A stretch of 63,341 nt of DNA from Actinomycetes bacterium (GCA_023460935.1 JAEWOI010000031.1:1-63341), one strand, 5' to 3'; counted from the first letter of the stretch, positions 40,341-49,568 are shown. Notes: generated by a model from the sequence alone, not told the origin. Program-made: numbers and translations.

Positions 40341-40712
40341 ATGAGCGCCCTGCTGGTCGACGATCTGGACGTGCTGGCTCCGCACCACCCGCAGCCGAGG
40401 CGCTGGCGGCACGCTGAGCGCGGGCCGGAGGCGCGCCCGCAGCTGGTCGTGCTGCCGGGCGGCCGGCCCGGCGGCGTCGCCGCCCCACGGCTGTCCCCGG
40501 CACCGGTCGCGGGCCGGGCCCCGACCGCTGCCGCTGTGCCGGCCCCGGCACCCCTGCGCCTGACCGACCGGGGGATCGCGGTGGTCGTGGTGTCGTTCCT
40601 CGCGTTGCTGGTCACAGCCGCCGTGGTGCTGGTCGGCGGATTCCTCGCGGTCAGCGACGCCCCGCTGCCGGCCGGCCAGGCCATCGCCGGATCGGTCAGC
40701 GGCCGGTCCTGA
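40341..40712 (+). CDS. SOS-controlled small single-pass membrane protein
   Basis: A 123-residue protein with a Pro/Arg/Ala-rich cytosolic N-terminus (residues 1-72), one transmembrane helix (about 76-102, GIAVVVVSFLALLVTAAVVL), and a short outside tail (VSDAPLPAGQAIAG). AGAAGGAGG precedes the ATG. The locus divergent from lexA encodes SOS division inhibitors in other actinobacteria (DivS in Corynebacterium, ChiZ/Rv2719c in Mycobacterium). This protein has the topology but no visible LysM or hydrolase domain. A division-checkpoint role is inferred from position, topology and regulation only. Confidence 0.78.
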   Translation: MSALLVDDLDVLAPHHPQPRRWRHAERGPEARPQLVVLPGGRPGGVAAPRLSPAPVAGRAPTAAAVPAPAPLRLTDRGIAVVVVSFLALLVTAAVVLVGGFLAVSDAPLPAGQAIAGSVSGRS

Positions 40713-40820
40713 CCACCTTCGCGGCGCCGTCCGGTCGAACCCGACCGGTCGGCGCCGTGGTGTTTTCCGGGCCGGGCCGACACGCCGGAGGTTTGGGGTT
40801 GCTAGCTACCGCCTACCTGC

Positions 40821-40872
40821 GTAACCTCTACATGTAGTAGTTACAGCGTTGTCGTTCCTCCACAGATAGTGG
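40821..40872. promoter_or_regulatory. Candidate NrdR box pair
   Basis: Site 1: the core CTACATGTAG (40828-40837) within outer arms GTAAC (40821-40825) and GTTAC (40840-40844). Site 2: CCACAGATAGTGG (40860-40872). Centres are about 33 bp apart, near three helical turns, as NrdR requires for its paired boxes. They lie 62-113 nt before nrdR; NrdR would thus repress nrdRJ. Confidence 0.5.
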
Positions 40873-40933
40873 TCCAGATACACAAGGTTTCCACAGCACG
40901 ATCCACCGAACGATCCCCAGAGAGGGGTAAGAA

Positions 40934-41392
40934 GTGCACTGCCCGTTCTGCCGTCACACCGACACCCGGGTGCTCGACTCCCGGGTGGCTGAGGACGGCA
41001 CGAGCATTCGCCGGCGCCGCCAGTGCCCGCACTGCGAGCGTCGTTTCACCACGCTGGAGCAGATGCAGCTGGTTGTGGTGAAGCGTTCCGGCGTGGTGGA
41101 GCCCTTCTCCCGGGAGAAGGTGGTCCGTGGCGTGGCCAAGGCCTGCAAGGGGCGTCCGGTCTCCGAGACCGACCTCGCCCGGCTCGGCCAGCGGGTCGAG
41201 GAGACCCTGCGGGCAAGTGGCCAGGCCGAGATCCCGGCGGACGAGGTGGGCCTGGCGATCCTCGGCCCGCTGAGCGAACTCGACCCGGTCGCGTACCTGC
41301 GGTTCGCCTCTGTCTACAAGCAGTACGACACGGTCGAGGACTTCGAGACCGAGATCGAGCACCTGCGCCGCACGGCGCTGGTCGCGAACTGA
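40934..41392 (+). CDS. nrdR: Transcriptional repressor NrdR
   Basis: A 152-residue repressor: zinc ribbon (CPFCRHTDTRVLDSR and CPHCERRFTT) plus an ATP-cone domain (VVKRSGVVEPFSREKVVRG). It senses dATP/ATP and represses ribonucleotide reductase genes. GTG at 40934; AGAGGGG lies ~8 nt upstream. nrdJ follows after 39 nt, probably cotranscribed. Confidence 0.97.
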   Translation: MHCPFCRHTDTRVLDSRVAEDGTSIRRRRQCPHCERRFTTLEQMQLVVVKRSGVVEPFSREKVVRGVAKACKGRPVSETDLARLGQRVEETLRASGQAEIPADEVGLAILGPLSELDPVAYLRFASVYKQYDTVEDFETEIEHLRRTALVAN

Positions 41393-41431
41393 GCACGCAC
41401 CCTCCCTCACAACCCGAAAGGCAGCCCCACC

Positions 41432-44272
41432 ATGACCGAGACCGTCAAGCCCACCACCCGTGGTGGGCGGAAGTCGCCGGGCCTGAAGATCGACCGGGTC
41501 TTCACCACAGCGGGGGTGCACCCCTACGACGAGGTCATCTGGGAGCGTCGGGATGTCGTCCAGACGAACTGGAAGACCGGCGAGCACGTGTTCGAGCAGC
41601 GCGGCGTCGAGTTCCCCGACTTCTGGAGCCTCAACGCCTCCACGATCGTCACCACCAAGTACTTCCGGGGCGCACTGGGTACCCCCCAGCGGGAAGCCAG
41701 CCTCAAGACCCTGATCGACCGGGTCGTGAAGACCTACCGCAAGGCGGGCGAGGAGTACGGCTACTTCGCCTCCACCGCCGACGCCGAGGTGTTCGAGCAC
41801 GAGATCACCTGGATGCTGCTGCACCAGTACTTCAGCTTCAACTCGCCGGTCTGGTTCAACGTCGGCACCACCAGCCCCCAGCAGGTGAGCGCCTGCTTCA
41901 TCCTGAGCGTCGACGACTCGATGGAGTCGATCCTGAACTGGTACAAGGAGGAGGGCTTCATCTTCAAGGGCGGCTCCGGCGCCGGGCTGAACCTCTCCCG
42001 CATCCGCTCCAGCAAGGAACTGCTCTCGTCCGGCGGCACCGCGTCGGGCCCGGTCTCGTTCATGCGGGGCGCGGACGCCTCCGCAGGCACGATCAAGTCC
42101 GGCGGCGCCACCCGGCGCGCGGCGAAGATGGTCGTGCTCGACGTCGACCACCCCGACATCTACGAGTTCGTCGAGACCAAGGCGCGCGAGGAGGACAAGA
42201 TCCGCGCCCTACGCGACGCCGGCTTCGACATGGACCTGGGCGGCAAGGACATCGTCAGCGTCCAGTACCAGAACGCGAACAACTCGGTGCGCGTCTCGGA
42301 CGAGTTCATGCGCGCGGTCACCGACGGCACCGAGTTCGGCCTGCGCGCGCGGATGACCGGCGAGGTGATCGAGACCGTCGACGCCCGCGACCTGTTCGGC
42401 AAGATCGCGCAGGCCGCGTGGGAGTGCGCCGACCCCGGCCTGCAGTACGACGACACCATCAACGCCTGGCACACCAACCCCGAGACCGGCCGGATCACCG
42501 CATCCAACCCGTGCTCGGAGTACATGAGCCTGGACAACAGCTCCTGCAACCTGGCCAGCCTGAACCTGTTGAAGTTCCTCCGTGAGGACGACAGCTTCGA
42601 CACCGCGCTGTTCACCAAGGCCGTGGAGCTGATCATCACGGCGATGGACATCTCGATCTGCTTCGCCGACTTCCCGACCGAGTCGATCGGCGAGACCACC
42701 CGCAACTACCGCCAGCTCGGCATCGGCTACGCCAACCTCGGCGCGCTGCTGATGGCGGTGGGTCGTGGCTACGACTCCGAGGGTGGCCGCTCCCTTGCCG
42801 CGGCGATCACCTCGCTGATGACCGGTGCTTCCTACCGCCGCTCGGCCGAGCTGGCAGCCGTGGTGGGCCCGTACAACGGCTACGCCCGCAACGCCAGCGC
42901 GCACCAGCGGGTGATGCGCAAGCACCAGGCTGCGAACGACGACCTCAAGACCGTCGCCGACATCGACGGGACGGTGCACGCCGCCGCTACGGCGGAGTGG
43001 GCCAAGGTGGTGGAGCTGGGCGCAAGGCAGGGCTTCCGCAACGCGCAGGCATCCGTGCTCGCGCCGACCGGGACGATCGGCTTCATGATGGACTGCGACA
43101 CCACCGGCATCGAGCCCGATTTCTCGCTGGTCAAGTTCAAGAAGCTGGTCGGCGGCGGCTCGATGCAGATCGTCAACCAGACCATCCCGATGGCGCTGCA
43201 CCGGCTCGGCTACGCCGAGGAGACGATCGAGGCTGTGGTGGAGTACATCTCCGAGCACGGCCACGTCGTGAACGCACCCGGACTGAAGCCGGAGCACTAC
43301 GAGGTGTTCGACACTGCGATGGGGCAGCGCGCCATCAAGCCGATGGGCCACGTGCGGATGATGGCAGCGGTGCAGCCGTTCCTCTCCGGGGCGATCAGCA
43401 AGACGGTCAACCTGCCCGAGACCGCGACGGTGGAGGAGATCGCTGACGTCTACCTGCAGGGTTGGCAGCTCGGCCTGAAGGCGCTGGCCGTCTACCGCGA
43501 CAACTGCAAGGTCGGCCAGCCGCTGAGCGACGCGAAGGCCAAGGACACCACCACGCCCGCGGCGACCGCCTCGCCGGAGGTCCGGATCGAGTACCGTCCC
43601 CGCCGCAACCGCCTGCCCAAGTCGCGGGTCAGCCGCACCACCTCCTTCTCGGTGGCCGGTGCAGAGGGCTACATGACCTCGGGCCAGTACGAGGACGGCA
43701 GCCTCGGCGAGGTGTTCCTGAAGCTCGGCAAGCAGGGTTCGACCCTCGCCGGCGTGATGGACGCCTTCTCGATCGCGGTCTCGATCGGCCTGCAGTACGG
43801 CGTGCCACTGGAGCAGTTCGCGCAGAAGTTCACCAACCTGAAGTTCGAGCCGGCCGGCATGACCGACGACCCGGACGTCCGGATGGCGCAGTCGATCATG
43901 GACTACATCTTCCGGCGCCTGGCGCTGGACTACCTGTCCTTCGACGAGCGCTCGGAACTGGGCATCTACACCGCTGCCGAGCGGGCCCGCTACGTCGAGA
44001 CCGGCCGGTACATCTCCGAGGAGGACGAGGCGGCGCTGATCGAGTCCGAGGCACTGAAGAACGACGCGGCCGACGACGTGCACGTCCACGCCGACGGTCC
44101 CAACCAGCCGGCCCTGGTCGAAGCCGCCCCCCACTCGACGGCTGAGGTGCTCGAGCGCCTCTCCGGCCTCAGCGTCGACGCGCCGCTGTGCATGACCTGC
44201 GGCACCAAGATGCGCCGCTCGGGTTCCTGCTACATCTGCGAGGGCTGCGGCTCCACCAGCGGCTGCAGCTGA
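41432..44272 (+). CDS. nrdJ: Adenosylcobalamin-dependent (class II) ribonucleotide reductase
   Basis: A 946-residue class II reductase, full length. Active-site motifs SACFILSVDDSM, NPCSEYMSLDNSSCN and APTGTIGFM are present; the C-terminus ends with four or more cysteines (CMTCGTKMRRSGSC, CEGCGSTSGC) used for redox turnover. It makes dNDPs using coenzyme B12. AAAGGCAG precedes the ATG. No class I genes are seen in this window; no B12 riboswitch fits in the 39-nt gap after nrdR. Confidence 0.97.
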   Translation: MTETVKPTTRGGRKSPGLKIDRVFTTAGVHPYDEVIWERRDVVQTNWKTGEHVFEQRGVEFPDFWSLNASTIVTTKYFRGALGTPQREASLKTLIDRVVKTYRKAGEEYGYFASTADAEVFEHEITWMLLHQYFSFNSPVWFNVGTTSPQQVSACFILSVDDSMESILNWYKEEGFIFKGGSGAGLNLSRIRSSKELLSSGGTASGPVSFMRGADASAGTIKSGGATRRAAKMVVLDVDHPDIYEFVETKAREEDKIRALRDAGFDMDLGGKDIVSVQYQNANNSVRVSDEFMRAVTDGTEFGLRARMTGEVIETVDARDLFGKIAQAAWECADPGLQYDDTINAWHTNPETGRITASNPCSEYMSLDNSSCNLASLNLLKFLREDDSFDTALFTKAVELIITAMDISICFADFPTESIGETTRNYRQLGIGYANLGALLMAVGRGYDSEGGRSLAAAITSLMTGASYRRSAELAAVVGPYNGYARNASAHQRVMRKHQAANDDLKTVADIDGTVHAAATAEWAKVVELGARQGFRNAQASVLAPTGTIGFMMDCDTTGIEPDFSLVKFKKLVGGGSMQIVNQTIPMALHRLGYAEETIEAVVEYISEHGHVVNAPGLKPEHYEVFDTAMGQRAIKPMGHVRMMAAVQPFLSGAISKTVNLPETATVEEIADVYLQGWQLGLKALAVYRDNCKVGQPLSDAKAKDTTTPAATASPEVRIEYRPRRNRLPKSRVSRTTSFSVAGAEGYMTSGQYEDGSLGEVFLKLGKQGSTLAGVMDAFSIAVSIGLQYGVPLEQFAQKFTNLKFEPAGMTDDPDVRMAQSIMDYIFRRLALDYLSFDERSELGIYTAAERARYVETGRYISEEDEAALIESEALKNDAADDVHVHADGPNQPALVEAAPHSTAEVLERLSGLSVDAPLCMTCGTKMRRSGSCYICEGCGSTSGCS

Positions 44273-44287
44273 CCAGGACCGCGACTC

Positions 44288-44339
44288 CCGCCGTCCGCGC
44301 GCGCCAGCACCCACCGGTGCCGGCTCTTGCGGGCGGCGG
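44288..44339 (+). terminator. Probable terminator of nrdRJ
   Basis: CCGCCGTCCGC (44288-44298) pairs with GCGGGCGGCGG (44329-44339), 11 bp including one G-T pair, followed by TTT. The loop of 30 nt is long, so efficiency is uncertain. Confidence 0.45.
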
Positions 44340-44441
44340 TTTCGCGCAATCCGAACTATCACCAATACCGTTCGGCGATCGCGCTCGTCTAGCTTCCAGC
44401 CACCAGCCCGGGTCCCGGGTGACGCGCATGGGGGGTGGGCG

Positions 44442-45023
44442 ATGAACGGAGCTCTGCGACGGCGTCGTGCGAGCGCTGCAGGCCTGGTCGTGGGGGTGGC
44501 GCTGATGCTGGCCGGGTGCGGCTCCGCCGGCCAACCGGCGGCGACGGCACCAGCGACGGGCCCGGGTTCGAGCGAACCGCCGGCCGCGACGGCGACCACG
44601 GAGGCGCCTGCGACGACACCCGAGGTCGCGCCCGAACGGGCGGCCTGTGAAAGGGCAGCGCTGCAGATCACAGCTACCCGCTCACCGGTGGTGGCGACCG
44701 CGGAGGACCTCGCCGCCGTGGAGGCAGCGATCGGTACGGCGCTGCCGGGTGAGCCCGAGTGCAGCATCGCCTACGACGTGGAGGGCAAGCACTCCGTGCT
44801 CACCGTGTGGGTCGCGGACCCGAGCGTGGCCCCCGCCCTGGTCGAGACACTCTCGACCGACCGGTTCAAGGCCACAAAGGAACCCGGGGCGGGCTACACC
44901 ATCTCGGTCTTCACAGACGGAGAACTGGTCGTGTCGGTCGCACCGGTCAAACCTGGGCCGAGCGCCTGGAGCCAGCCCTGGCCGGACGACGAGGTGACCC
45001 TTCTCTTCGTGAACCTGCCCTGA
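44442..45023 (+). CDS. Putative secreted lipoprotein
   Basis: A 193-residue protein with an N-terminal RRRR, a hydrophobic segment and lipobox LMLAGC (Cys26), then a Thr/Ala/Pro-rich spacer (residues 30-65) and a ~125-residue globular domain. It should be lipid-anchored on the outer face of the membrane. No family is recognised. Two in-domain cysteines (ERAACERA, GEPECSIAY) could form a disulfide. ATG at 44442 with GGGGGGTGG upstream. Confidence 0.7.
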   Translation: MNGALRRRRASAAGLVVGVALMLAGCGSAGQPAATAPATGPGSSEPPAATATTEAPATTPEVAPERAACERAALQITATRSPVVATAEDLAAVEAAIGTALPGEPECSIAYDVEGKHSVLTVWVADPSVAPALVETLSTDRFKATKEPGAGYTISVFTDGELVVSVAPVKPGPSAWSQPWPDDEVTLLFVNLP

Positions 45024-45065
45024 CCAGGCCAGGGTGCGGGTGTGGTGCCGGGTAGCTTCGGGATC

Positions 45066-46460
45066 GTGAGGATCCTGCAACGCCCGGTGGTGGTCGGGGC
45101 CGTGGCGGCGGTCGTCCTGGCCGCCGGCGTCGGGCTGGCCTTCGCGCTGCGCCCCGCGCCGGAGCCGCCGGTCGACTCCGCGCGGCTCCGGGACGCGGTG
45201 ACGCAGGAGGCGCTGGTTGCCCACCTCGAAGCGCTGCAGCAGGTCGCGGACGACCACGGCGGCAACCGCGCGGCCGGCACCCCCGGCTACGCGGCATCGG
45301 TGGAGTACGTGCAGGACCGGCTCGAGGAGGCCGGCTACCGGACCACGCGGCAGCAGTTCAGCTACGAGCGGCCCGACTTCACCAGGGCCACGCTGCGCCG
45401 GACGGCGCCGGCCGCGACGACCTACGTGGTCGGCAGGGACCATCGCCCGCTGGCCTTCTCGGGGTCGGGGGCCACCAGCGCCCGCCTCACGGCTGTCGAC
45501 GTCAACCTGGAGGCGCCGGGGGAGACGACCAGTGGCTGCGAGGCCGCCGACTTCGCCGGCTTCCCGCGCGGCGACATAGCGCTCGTGCAGCGCGGTACCT
45601 GCCAGTTCGCGGTCAAGGTCGACCACGCCGTGGCCGCCGGGGCGACGGCGGTGGTCGTGTTCAACCAGGGCGACGACCCCGGTCGGACCGGCCTCTTCGC
45701 CGGCACCCTGGGCAGGCAGGCAGCCGTGCCGGTGCTGGCCACCAGCTTCGAGCTCGGCGCCGAGTGGGCGCGCACCGCCGGGACGACGCTCATGCTGGCG
45801 GTCGACTCCACGGTGGCCCGGGTCACCAGCGAGAACCTGATCGCCGAGACCGCCGCAGGCTCACCGGGACGCACCCTGGTGGTCGGGGCTCACCTGGACG
45901 GGGTGGCGGAGGGGCCCGGCGTGAACGACAACGCCTCCGGCGTGGCGGCGGTGCTGGAGACGGCCCTGCAGTTCGCCGAACTGCGGGTTGCGCCGGCCAA
46001 CCGCGTCCGGTTCGCCTTCTGGGGTGGCGAGGAGGACGGCCTGTTCGGCTCCGCCCACTACGTCGCCCAACTCGACGCCGCCGCGCGCAGCGGCACTGCG
46101 GCCTACCTGAACCTGGACATGATCGCCTCGCCCAACCCGGTCGCGGCCGTCTACAGCGGCGGCGGTGGTCCGGGCGCGGGCTGGCCGGCCGGTTCGGCGA
46201 GGCTGCAGGCCGTCCTTGCCGACTTCCTCACCGCGCAGGGCGTGGCACCGCAGACGGTCAGCTTCCGCTCCAGCGACCACGCCTCGTTCCTCGAGGCCGG
46301 CATCCCGGTGGGCGGGCTGTTCACCGGCGCCGACGAGGCCACCGACCCCTGCTACCACCAGGCCTGCGACCGGGTGGCGACCGTCGACCGGGAAATGCTG
46401 CACCTGATGGCCGACACCGCTGCCCACGCCACCCTCACCCTCGCGAACAGCCCGGACTGA
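45066..46460 (+). CDS. Secreted M28-family metallopeptidase with PA domain
   Basis: A 464-residue peptidase: N-terminal signal/anchor helix (residues 8-27), M28 domain interrupted by a protease-associated domain (about residues 135-235, with GCEAADF...LVQRGTCQF), and zinc ligands in VVGAHLDG (His), GVNDNASG (Asp), WGGEEDGLFGS (Glu), LNLDMIAS (Asp) and PCYHQACD (His). All five are present, so active aminopeptidase is expected. GTG 45066 is favoured: TAGCTT ends 7 nt before it. Confidence 0.92.
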   Translation: MRILQRPVVVGAVAAVVLAAGVGLAFALRPAPEPPVDSARLRDAVTQEALVAHLEALQQVADDHGGNRAAGTPGYAASVEYVQDRLEEAGYRTTRQQFSYERPDFTRATLRRTAPAATTYVVGRDHRPLAFSGSGATSARLTAVDVNLEAPGETTSGCEAADFAGFPRGDIALVQRGTCQFAVKVDHAVAAGATAVVVFNQGDDPGRTGLFAGTLGRQAAVPVLATSFELGAEWARTAGTTLMLAVDSTVARVTSENLIAETAAGSPGRTLVVGAHLDGVAEGPGVNDNASGVAAVLETALQFAELRVAPANRVRFAFWGGEEDGLFGSAHYVAQLDAAARSGTAAYLNLDMIASPNPVAAVYSGGGGPGAGWPAGSARLQAVLADFLTAQGVAPQTVSFRSSDHASFLEAGIPVGGLFTGADEATDPCYHQACDRVATVDREMLHLMADTAAHATLTLANSPD

Positions 46461-46523
46461 CCCACGGTACGCGCAGCGGTGTGCCGACACCCCGGCTGGT
46501 CCGCCGCCTGCGAGACTTGGCAG

Positions 46524-47384
46524 GTGCAGCCGAAGTCCTTCCTCAGTCAGCTCACCGGACTGTTCGCCCAGCCGGCGGCGGAGAACCCGACCGTTGCGAT
46601 GGTCGAGGCGGCCTACCGCGGGCTCGGGCTCGACGCCCGCTACCTGACCTGCGAAGTGCCGCCGGCAGCTCTCGGCGACGCCGTCCGCGGAGCGAAGGCG
46701 ATGGGCTGGCTGGGCTTCAACTGCTCGCTGCCGCACAAGGTCGCCGTCCTCGACCACCTGGACGACGTGGCGGAGTCGGCGCGCCTGATCGGGGCCGTGA
46801 ACTGCGTCGTGGTCCGCGAAGGCCGGCTGGTCGGTGAGAACACCGACGGCCTGGGCTTCCTCACGTCGCTGGCCCAGGTGGTCGATCCGCTGGGTGCTCG
46901 GGTGGTGCTGCTGGGAGCAGGCGGAGCGGCGCGGGCGATCGCCATCGAGCTGGCGCGAGCCGGCGCGGCCGAGATCCGGATCGTGAACCGTGGCGAGCAG
47001 CGCGGCCGCGACCTCGCCGCGCACGTCGCAGCGGTCACCCGAGCCCGGACCAGCTTCGAGACGTGGACCTCGCCGGTAGCGGTGGGCGGAGCCGACGTCC
47101 TGGTGAACGCCACCTCGATCGGGCTGTATCCCGACGCGGGCGTACCCGACGTCGACTTCGCCACGCTGGAGCCGGCGACCGTGGTGGCCGACGTCATCCC
47201 GAACCCGCCGCGCACCGGGTTCCTGGCTGCGGCGTCCGGCCGGGGTTGCCGGACGCTCGACGGCCTCGGGATGCTGGTGAACCAGGGCCTGATCGGGATC
47301 CGGCACTGGACGGGGCTGGAGGCCGACCCGGCAGTAATGCACGCCGCACTCTCGGCTGCGCTGGCCCCGCCGGAACGCGCGTAG
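46524..47384 (+). CDS. aroE: Shikimate 5-dehydrogenase
   Basis: A 286-residue NADP-dependent dehydrogenase. SLPHKVAV (catalytic Lys), GENTDGLGF (Asp ligand) and NADP-binding GAGGAARAI are present. The N-terminal substrate pattern is atypical: LFAQPAAENPT replaces the usual GxPxxHSxSPxxHN, suggesting a YdiB/SDH-like variant such as quinate/shikimate dehydrogenase. GTG at 46524 follows GAGACT by 6 nt. Confidence 0.85.
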   Translation: MQPKSFLSQLTGLFAQPAAENPTVAMVEAAYRGLGLDARYLTCEVPPAALGDAVRGAKAMGWLGFNCSLPHKVAVLDHLDDVAESARLIGAVNCVVVREGRLVGENTDGLGFLTSLAQVVDPLGARVVLLGAGGAARAIAIELARAGAAEIRIVNRGEQRGRDLAAHVAAVTRARTSFETWTSPVAVGGADVLVNATSIGLYPDAGVPDVDFATLEPATVVADVIPNPPRTGFLAAASGRGCRTLDGLGMLVNQGLIGIRHWTGLEADPAVMHAALSAALAPPERA

Positions 47385-47490
47385 CCGGACGACGGGGCTA
47401 CGCCAAGGTGGCGCTGGTCGCTGCGCTCGACCTGATCGCTGCGGAAGGCGGCCGTGTGGTTGCCGGGAGCCCAGCCGGCTTCCGTTGGGG

Positions 47491-47679
47491 CTACTCCTCG
47501 GTGTCCTGCGACGTCACTTTCAGCGTCACCCAGCTGGTGGCGGCGGGCTGCTCCGGCGCGCTGGCAGCAGCCGGACGCTCACCCGGGGTGTGCGGGCGGA
47601 CGGGCTCGCCCATGGCCGCCTTCAGTGCCTGGGCGATCGCGTTGCCCGCGGCCGGGTCGTACTTGCGGATCTCAGCCAT
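47491..47679 (-). CDS. Hypothetical small protein downstream of DedA-like gene
   Basis: 62 residues (AEIRKYDPAAGNAIAQALKA, then a Pro/Ala-rich middle and WVTLKVTSQDTEE). ATG at 47679 lies 4 nt after the stop of the DedA-like gene; an ATG at 47709 would overlap that gene. No family is recognised. Kept because of its position and helical N-terminus; the frame could be non-coding. Confidence 0.4.
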   Translation of the reverse strand: MAEIRKYDPAAGNAIAQALKAAMGEPVRPHTPGERPAAASAPEQPAATSWVTLKVTSQDTEE

Positions 47680-47683
47680 GGCC

Positions 47684-48196
47684 TCATCGTAGGCCCGGGT
47701 CGCCGGCATCGGCAGCGTCGACGGCCCGCGCGGCCCGGCGGCGGACCTGCCAGACCAGGTAGCCGGTGATCGCGGCCAGCGCCAGTGCCAGCACCGAGAT
47801 GGCCAGCGCGGGGGAGACCGCGTACAAGCGGGTGAAGACGTCGAGGCCCGCCGTGCCCAGCGAGGCGTAGAGCACGGCCCAGGCCACCGAGCCGAGGGTC
47901 ACCGCCGGCAGGTAGTGCCGGAGCTTCATCGACGTGGCGCCGGCGGCGAGGTTGGCCAGGGTCTGGAACCCGATGGTCAGGAACGACACCGCCACCACGG
48001 GCGCGCCGTAGGCGTCGATCCGCTGGGCCGCCCGCTGGTAGCCCGGGGAGTCGAGCAGCCGCGCCAGGCGGGTGCGCCTCGCCCCGGCCGAGCCGAGCCG
48101 ACCCAGCCAGTAGGTGCCGTTGGCCCGCAGCATCACGATCACGAACAGCGCCGATGCGACCACCGGGAACGGTGCGTCCCACTGGGTCGGGTCCAT
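47684..48196 (-). CDS. DedA/VTT-domain-like membrane protein
   Basis: A 170-residue protein with 4-5 transmembrane helices and the VTT/SNARE-associated pattern (YGAPVVAVSFLTIGFQTLAN, RHYLPAVTLGSVAWAVLY). DedA-family proteins flip phospholipids or polyprenyl phosphate. It is shorter than classic DedA and lacks the N-terminal part of the family, so assignment is to the superfamily. ATG at 48196. Confidence 0.72.
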   Translation of the reverse strand: MDPTQWDAPFPVVASALFVIVMLRANGTYWLGRLGSAGARRTRLARLLDSPGYQRAAQRIDAYGAPVVAVSFLTIGFQTLANLAAGATSMKLRHYLPAVTLGSVAWAVLYASLGTAGLDVFTRLYAVSPALAISVLALALAAITGYLVWQVRRRAARAVDAADAGDPGLR

Positions 48197-48223
48197 CCAG
48201 CCTCCTCCGCCCGGGCGCCCAGT

Positions 48224-49480
48224 CTAGCCAGCCGGGTGGGTCGTGACCCGGCGGAGGGCGACCACTCCGACCGCGAACAGCGCCACGGCTGCCACCGCCA
48301 GCGGGGTGGCAGGATGCAGCACAGCGCCCCACTGCCACACCGCCCAGGTGCCGGCGGCGAACAGCGCGTAAGCCGCCTCCGCCCACCCGGGCCGGGGTGC
48401 GCCGGAAGCGCGGGACGGGATCAGGCGCAGCTCGAGCCGGGCCAGCAACGGCGCCCCGGCCGCCACCACCACCAGCACCACCAGCACCAGCAACAGCGGG
48501 TGCATCAGCACCGTCGCGGCTGCCGGCAGCGCGAGGCTGAGGCCGACGAGCAGGCTGGCGGCAACCACGATCGCCGGGATGTGCCACAGGTACACCGTGA
48601 GCAGCAGGGCGTTCGCCACGCGCACCAGCGACAGCACCCGCGCCGGCAGCCGGTCGGCGAGCCCGGCTCGTTCCACCAGGCCGAGGCCGCAGGTCTGGGC
48701 GAGGCCGAGCACGGCGATGGCCACGGTCGGGGGCTGCAGGTTGGCCACCAGCACGTCCGCCCACGCCACCGCGGCCGGGGGATAGCCCAGCCCGAACACC
48801 AGCGTGGCGATCACGGCTGCACCGGCAGCGAACAGGACCACGAGTCGCCGGCCGGGCCAGTCGCGGAACCAGCCGCGGTGATAGGCGATGCCCCACTGGT
48901 GGGCGAGCGGCCAGACGAAGGCCAGGTTGAGCCACTGCAGACCGAGGTCGCCGGTGGCGCGCACGACCACGTCCACAGCGATCGTCGCCAGCGCGAGGGG
49001 CAGCAGCACCCAGCCGCCGAAGCGGTCGTGCAGCCGGACCGCCAGCGGCGCGGCAGCCAGCAGGAGCAGGTACACCACGGCGAACCAGAGCAGCTGGGCG
49101 AACTGCCGGCTCAGCTGCTCGGCCTCCCGCTGCTGGCCGAGCCACGCCGCCATGGAGCCGATCAGGGTGAACACTGCGACGAAGAGCGTCATCGGGCCGA
49201 GCAGGCGGCTGCCGCGCAGGGTCAGGAACTCGCCGTAGCTGTCGCCGGCGGCGCGCCACTTGTCGACCACCACCGCGTTGGCGTAGCCGGCGGCGACGAA
49301 GAACACCGGGATGATCGTGCCGACCCAGCTGATCGCCCAGAGCACCGGCCCCGGCGCCCAGGGCACCACCCGCACCTGGCCGTCCACCAGCAGCACCTGC
49401 CACAGCAGGGCGTGGAACACGACCACCACCAGCACCGAGCCCACCCGGGCCAGGTCGATCAAGTGGTTTCGTTCGGGCAC
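48224..49480 (-). CDS. Acyltransferase-3 family membrane protein
   Basis: A 418-residue integral membrane protein with about 10 helices and the Acyl_transf_3 start NHLIDLARVGSVLVVVVFHA (catalytic His) followed by FFVAAGYANAVV. These enzymes O-acylate sugars, peptidoglycan or lipids. GTG at 49480 is set by TACGAT (49492-49487) 6 nt upstream on the minus strand. Substrate unknown. Divergent from the PNPOx-like gene. Confidence 0.82.
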   Translation of the reverse strand: MPERNHLIDLARVGSVLVVVVFHALLWQVLLVDGQVRVVPWAPGPVLWAISWVGTIIPVFFVAAGYANAVVVDKWRAAGDSYGEFLTLRGSRLLGPMTLFVAVFTLIGSMAAWLGQQREAEQLSRQFAQLLWFAVVYLLLLAAAPLAVRLHDRFGGWVLLPLALATIAVDVVVRATGDLGLQWLNLAFVWPLAHQWGIAYHRGWFRDWPGRRLVVLFAAGAAVIATLVFGLGYPPAAVAWADVLVANLQPPTVAIAVLGLAQTCGLGLVERAGLADRLPARVLSLVRVANALLLTVYLWHIPAIVVAASLLVGLSLALPAAATVLMHPLLLVLVVLVVVAAGAPLLARLELRLIPSRASGAPRPGWAEAAYALFAAGTWAVWQWGAVLHPATPLAVAAVALFAVGVVALRRVTTHPAG

Positions 49481-49568
49481 CGGCTCATCGTAGGGAAGCC
49501 GAAGAAGTTGGGCTGACTTCGGCGGTTTCCCGGGCCGCCGGACCGCGGGAGGGACTAACATTCGCCCG

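Noticed and set aside
41393..41431. B12 riboswitch before nrdJ
   Set aside because: The gap from nrdR is 39 nt, far too short for a cobalamin riboswitch, and no B12-box-like sequence is seen upstream of nrdR.
42209..44767. An 852-codon minus-strand frame opposite nrdJ
   Set aside because: Shadow of the NrdJ reading frame; no conserved motif, rich in H, R, V, Q. NrdJ itself is unambiguous.
47399..47692. Plus-strand frame overlapping the small minus-strand gene at 47491-47679
   Set aside because: No start with Shine-Dalgarno or -10 spacing and no recognisable protein pattern; the minus-strand frame fits the operon with the DedA-like gene better.
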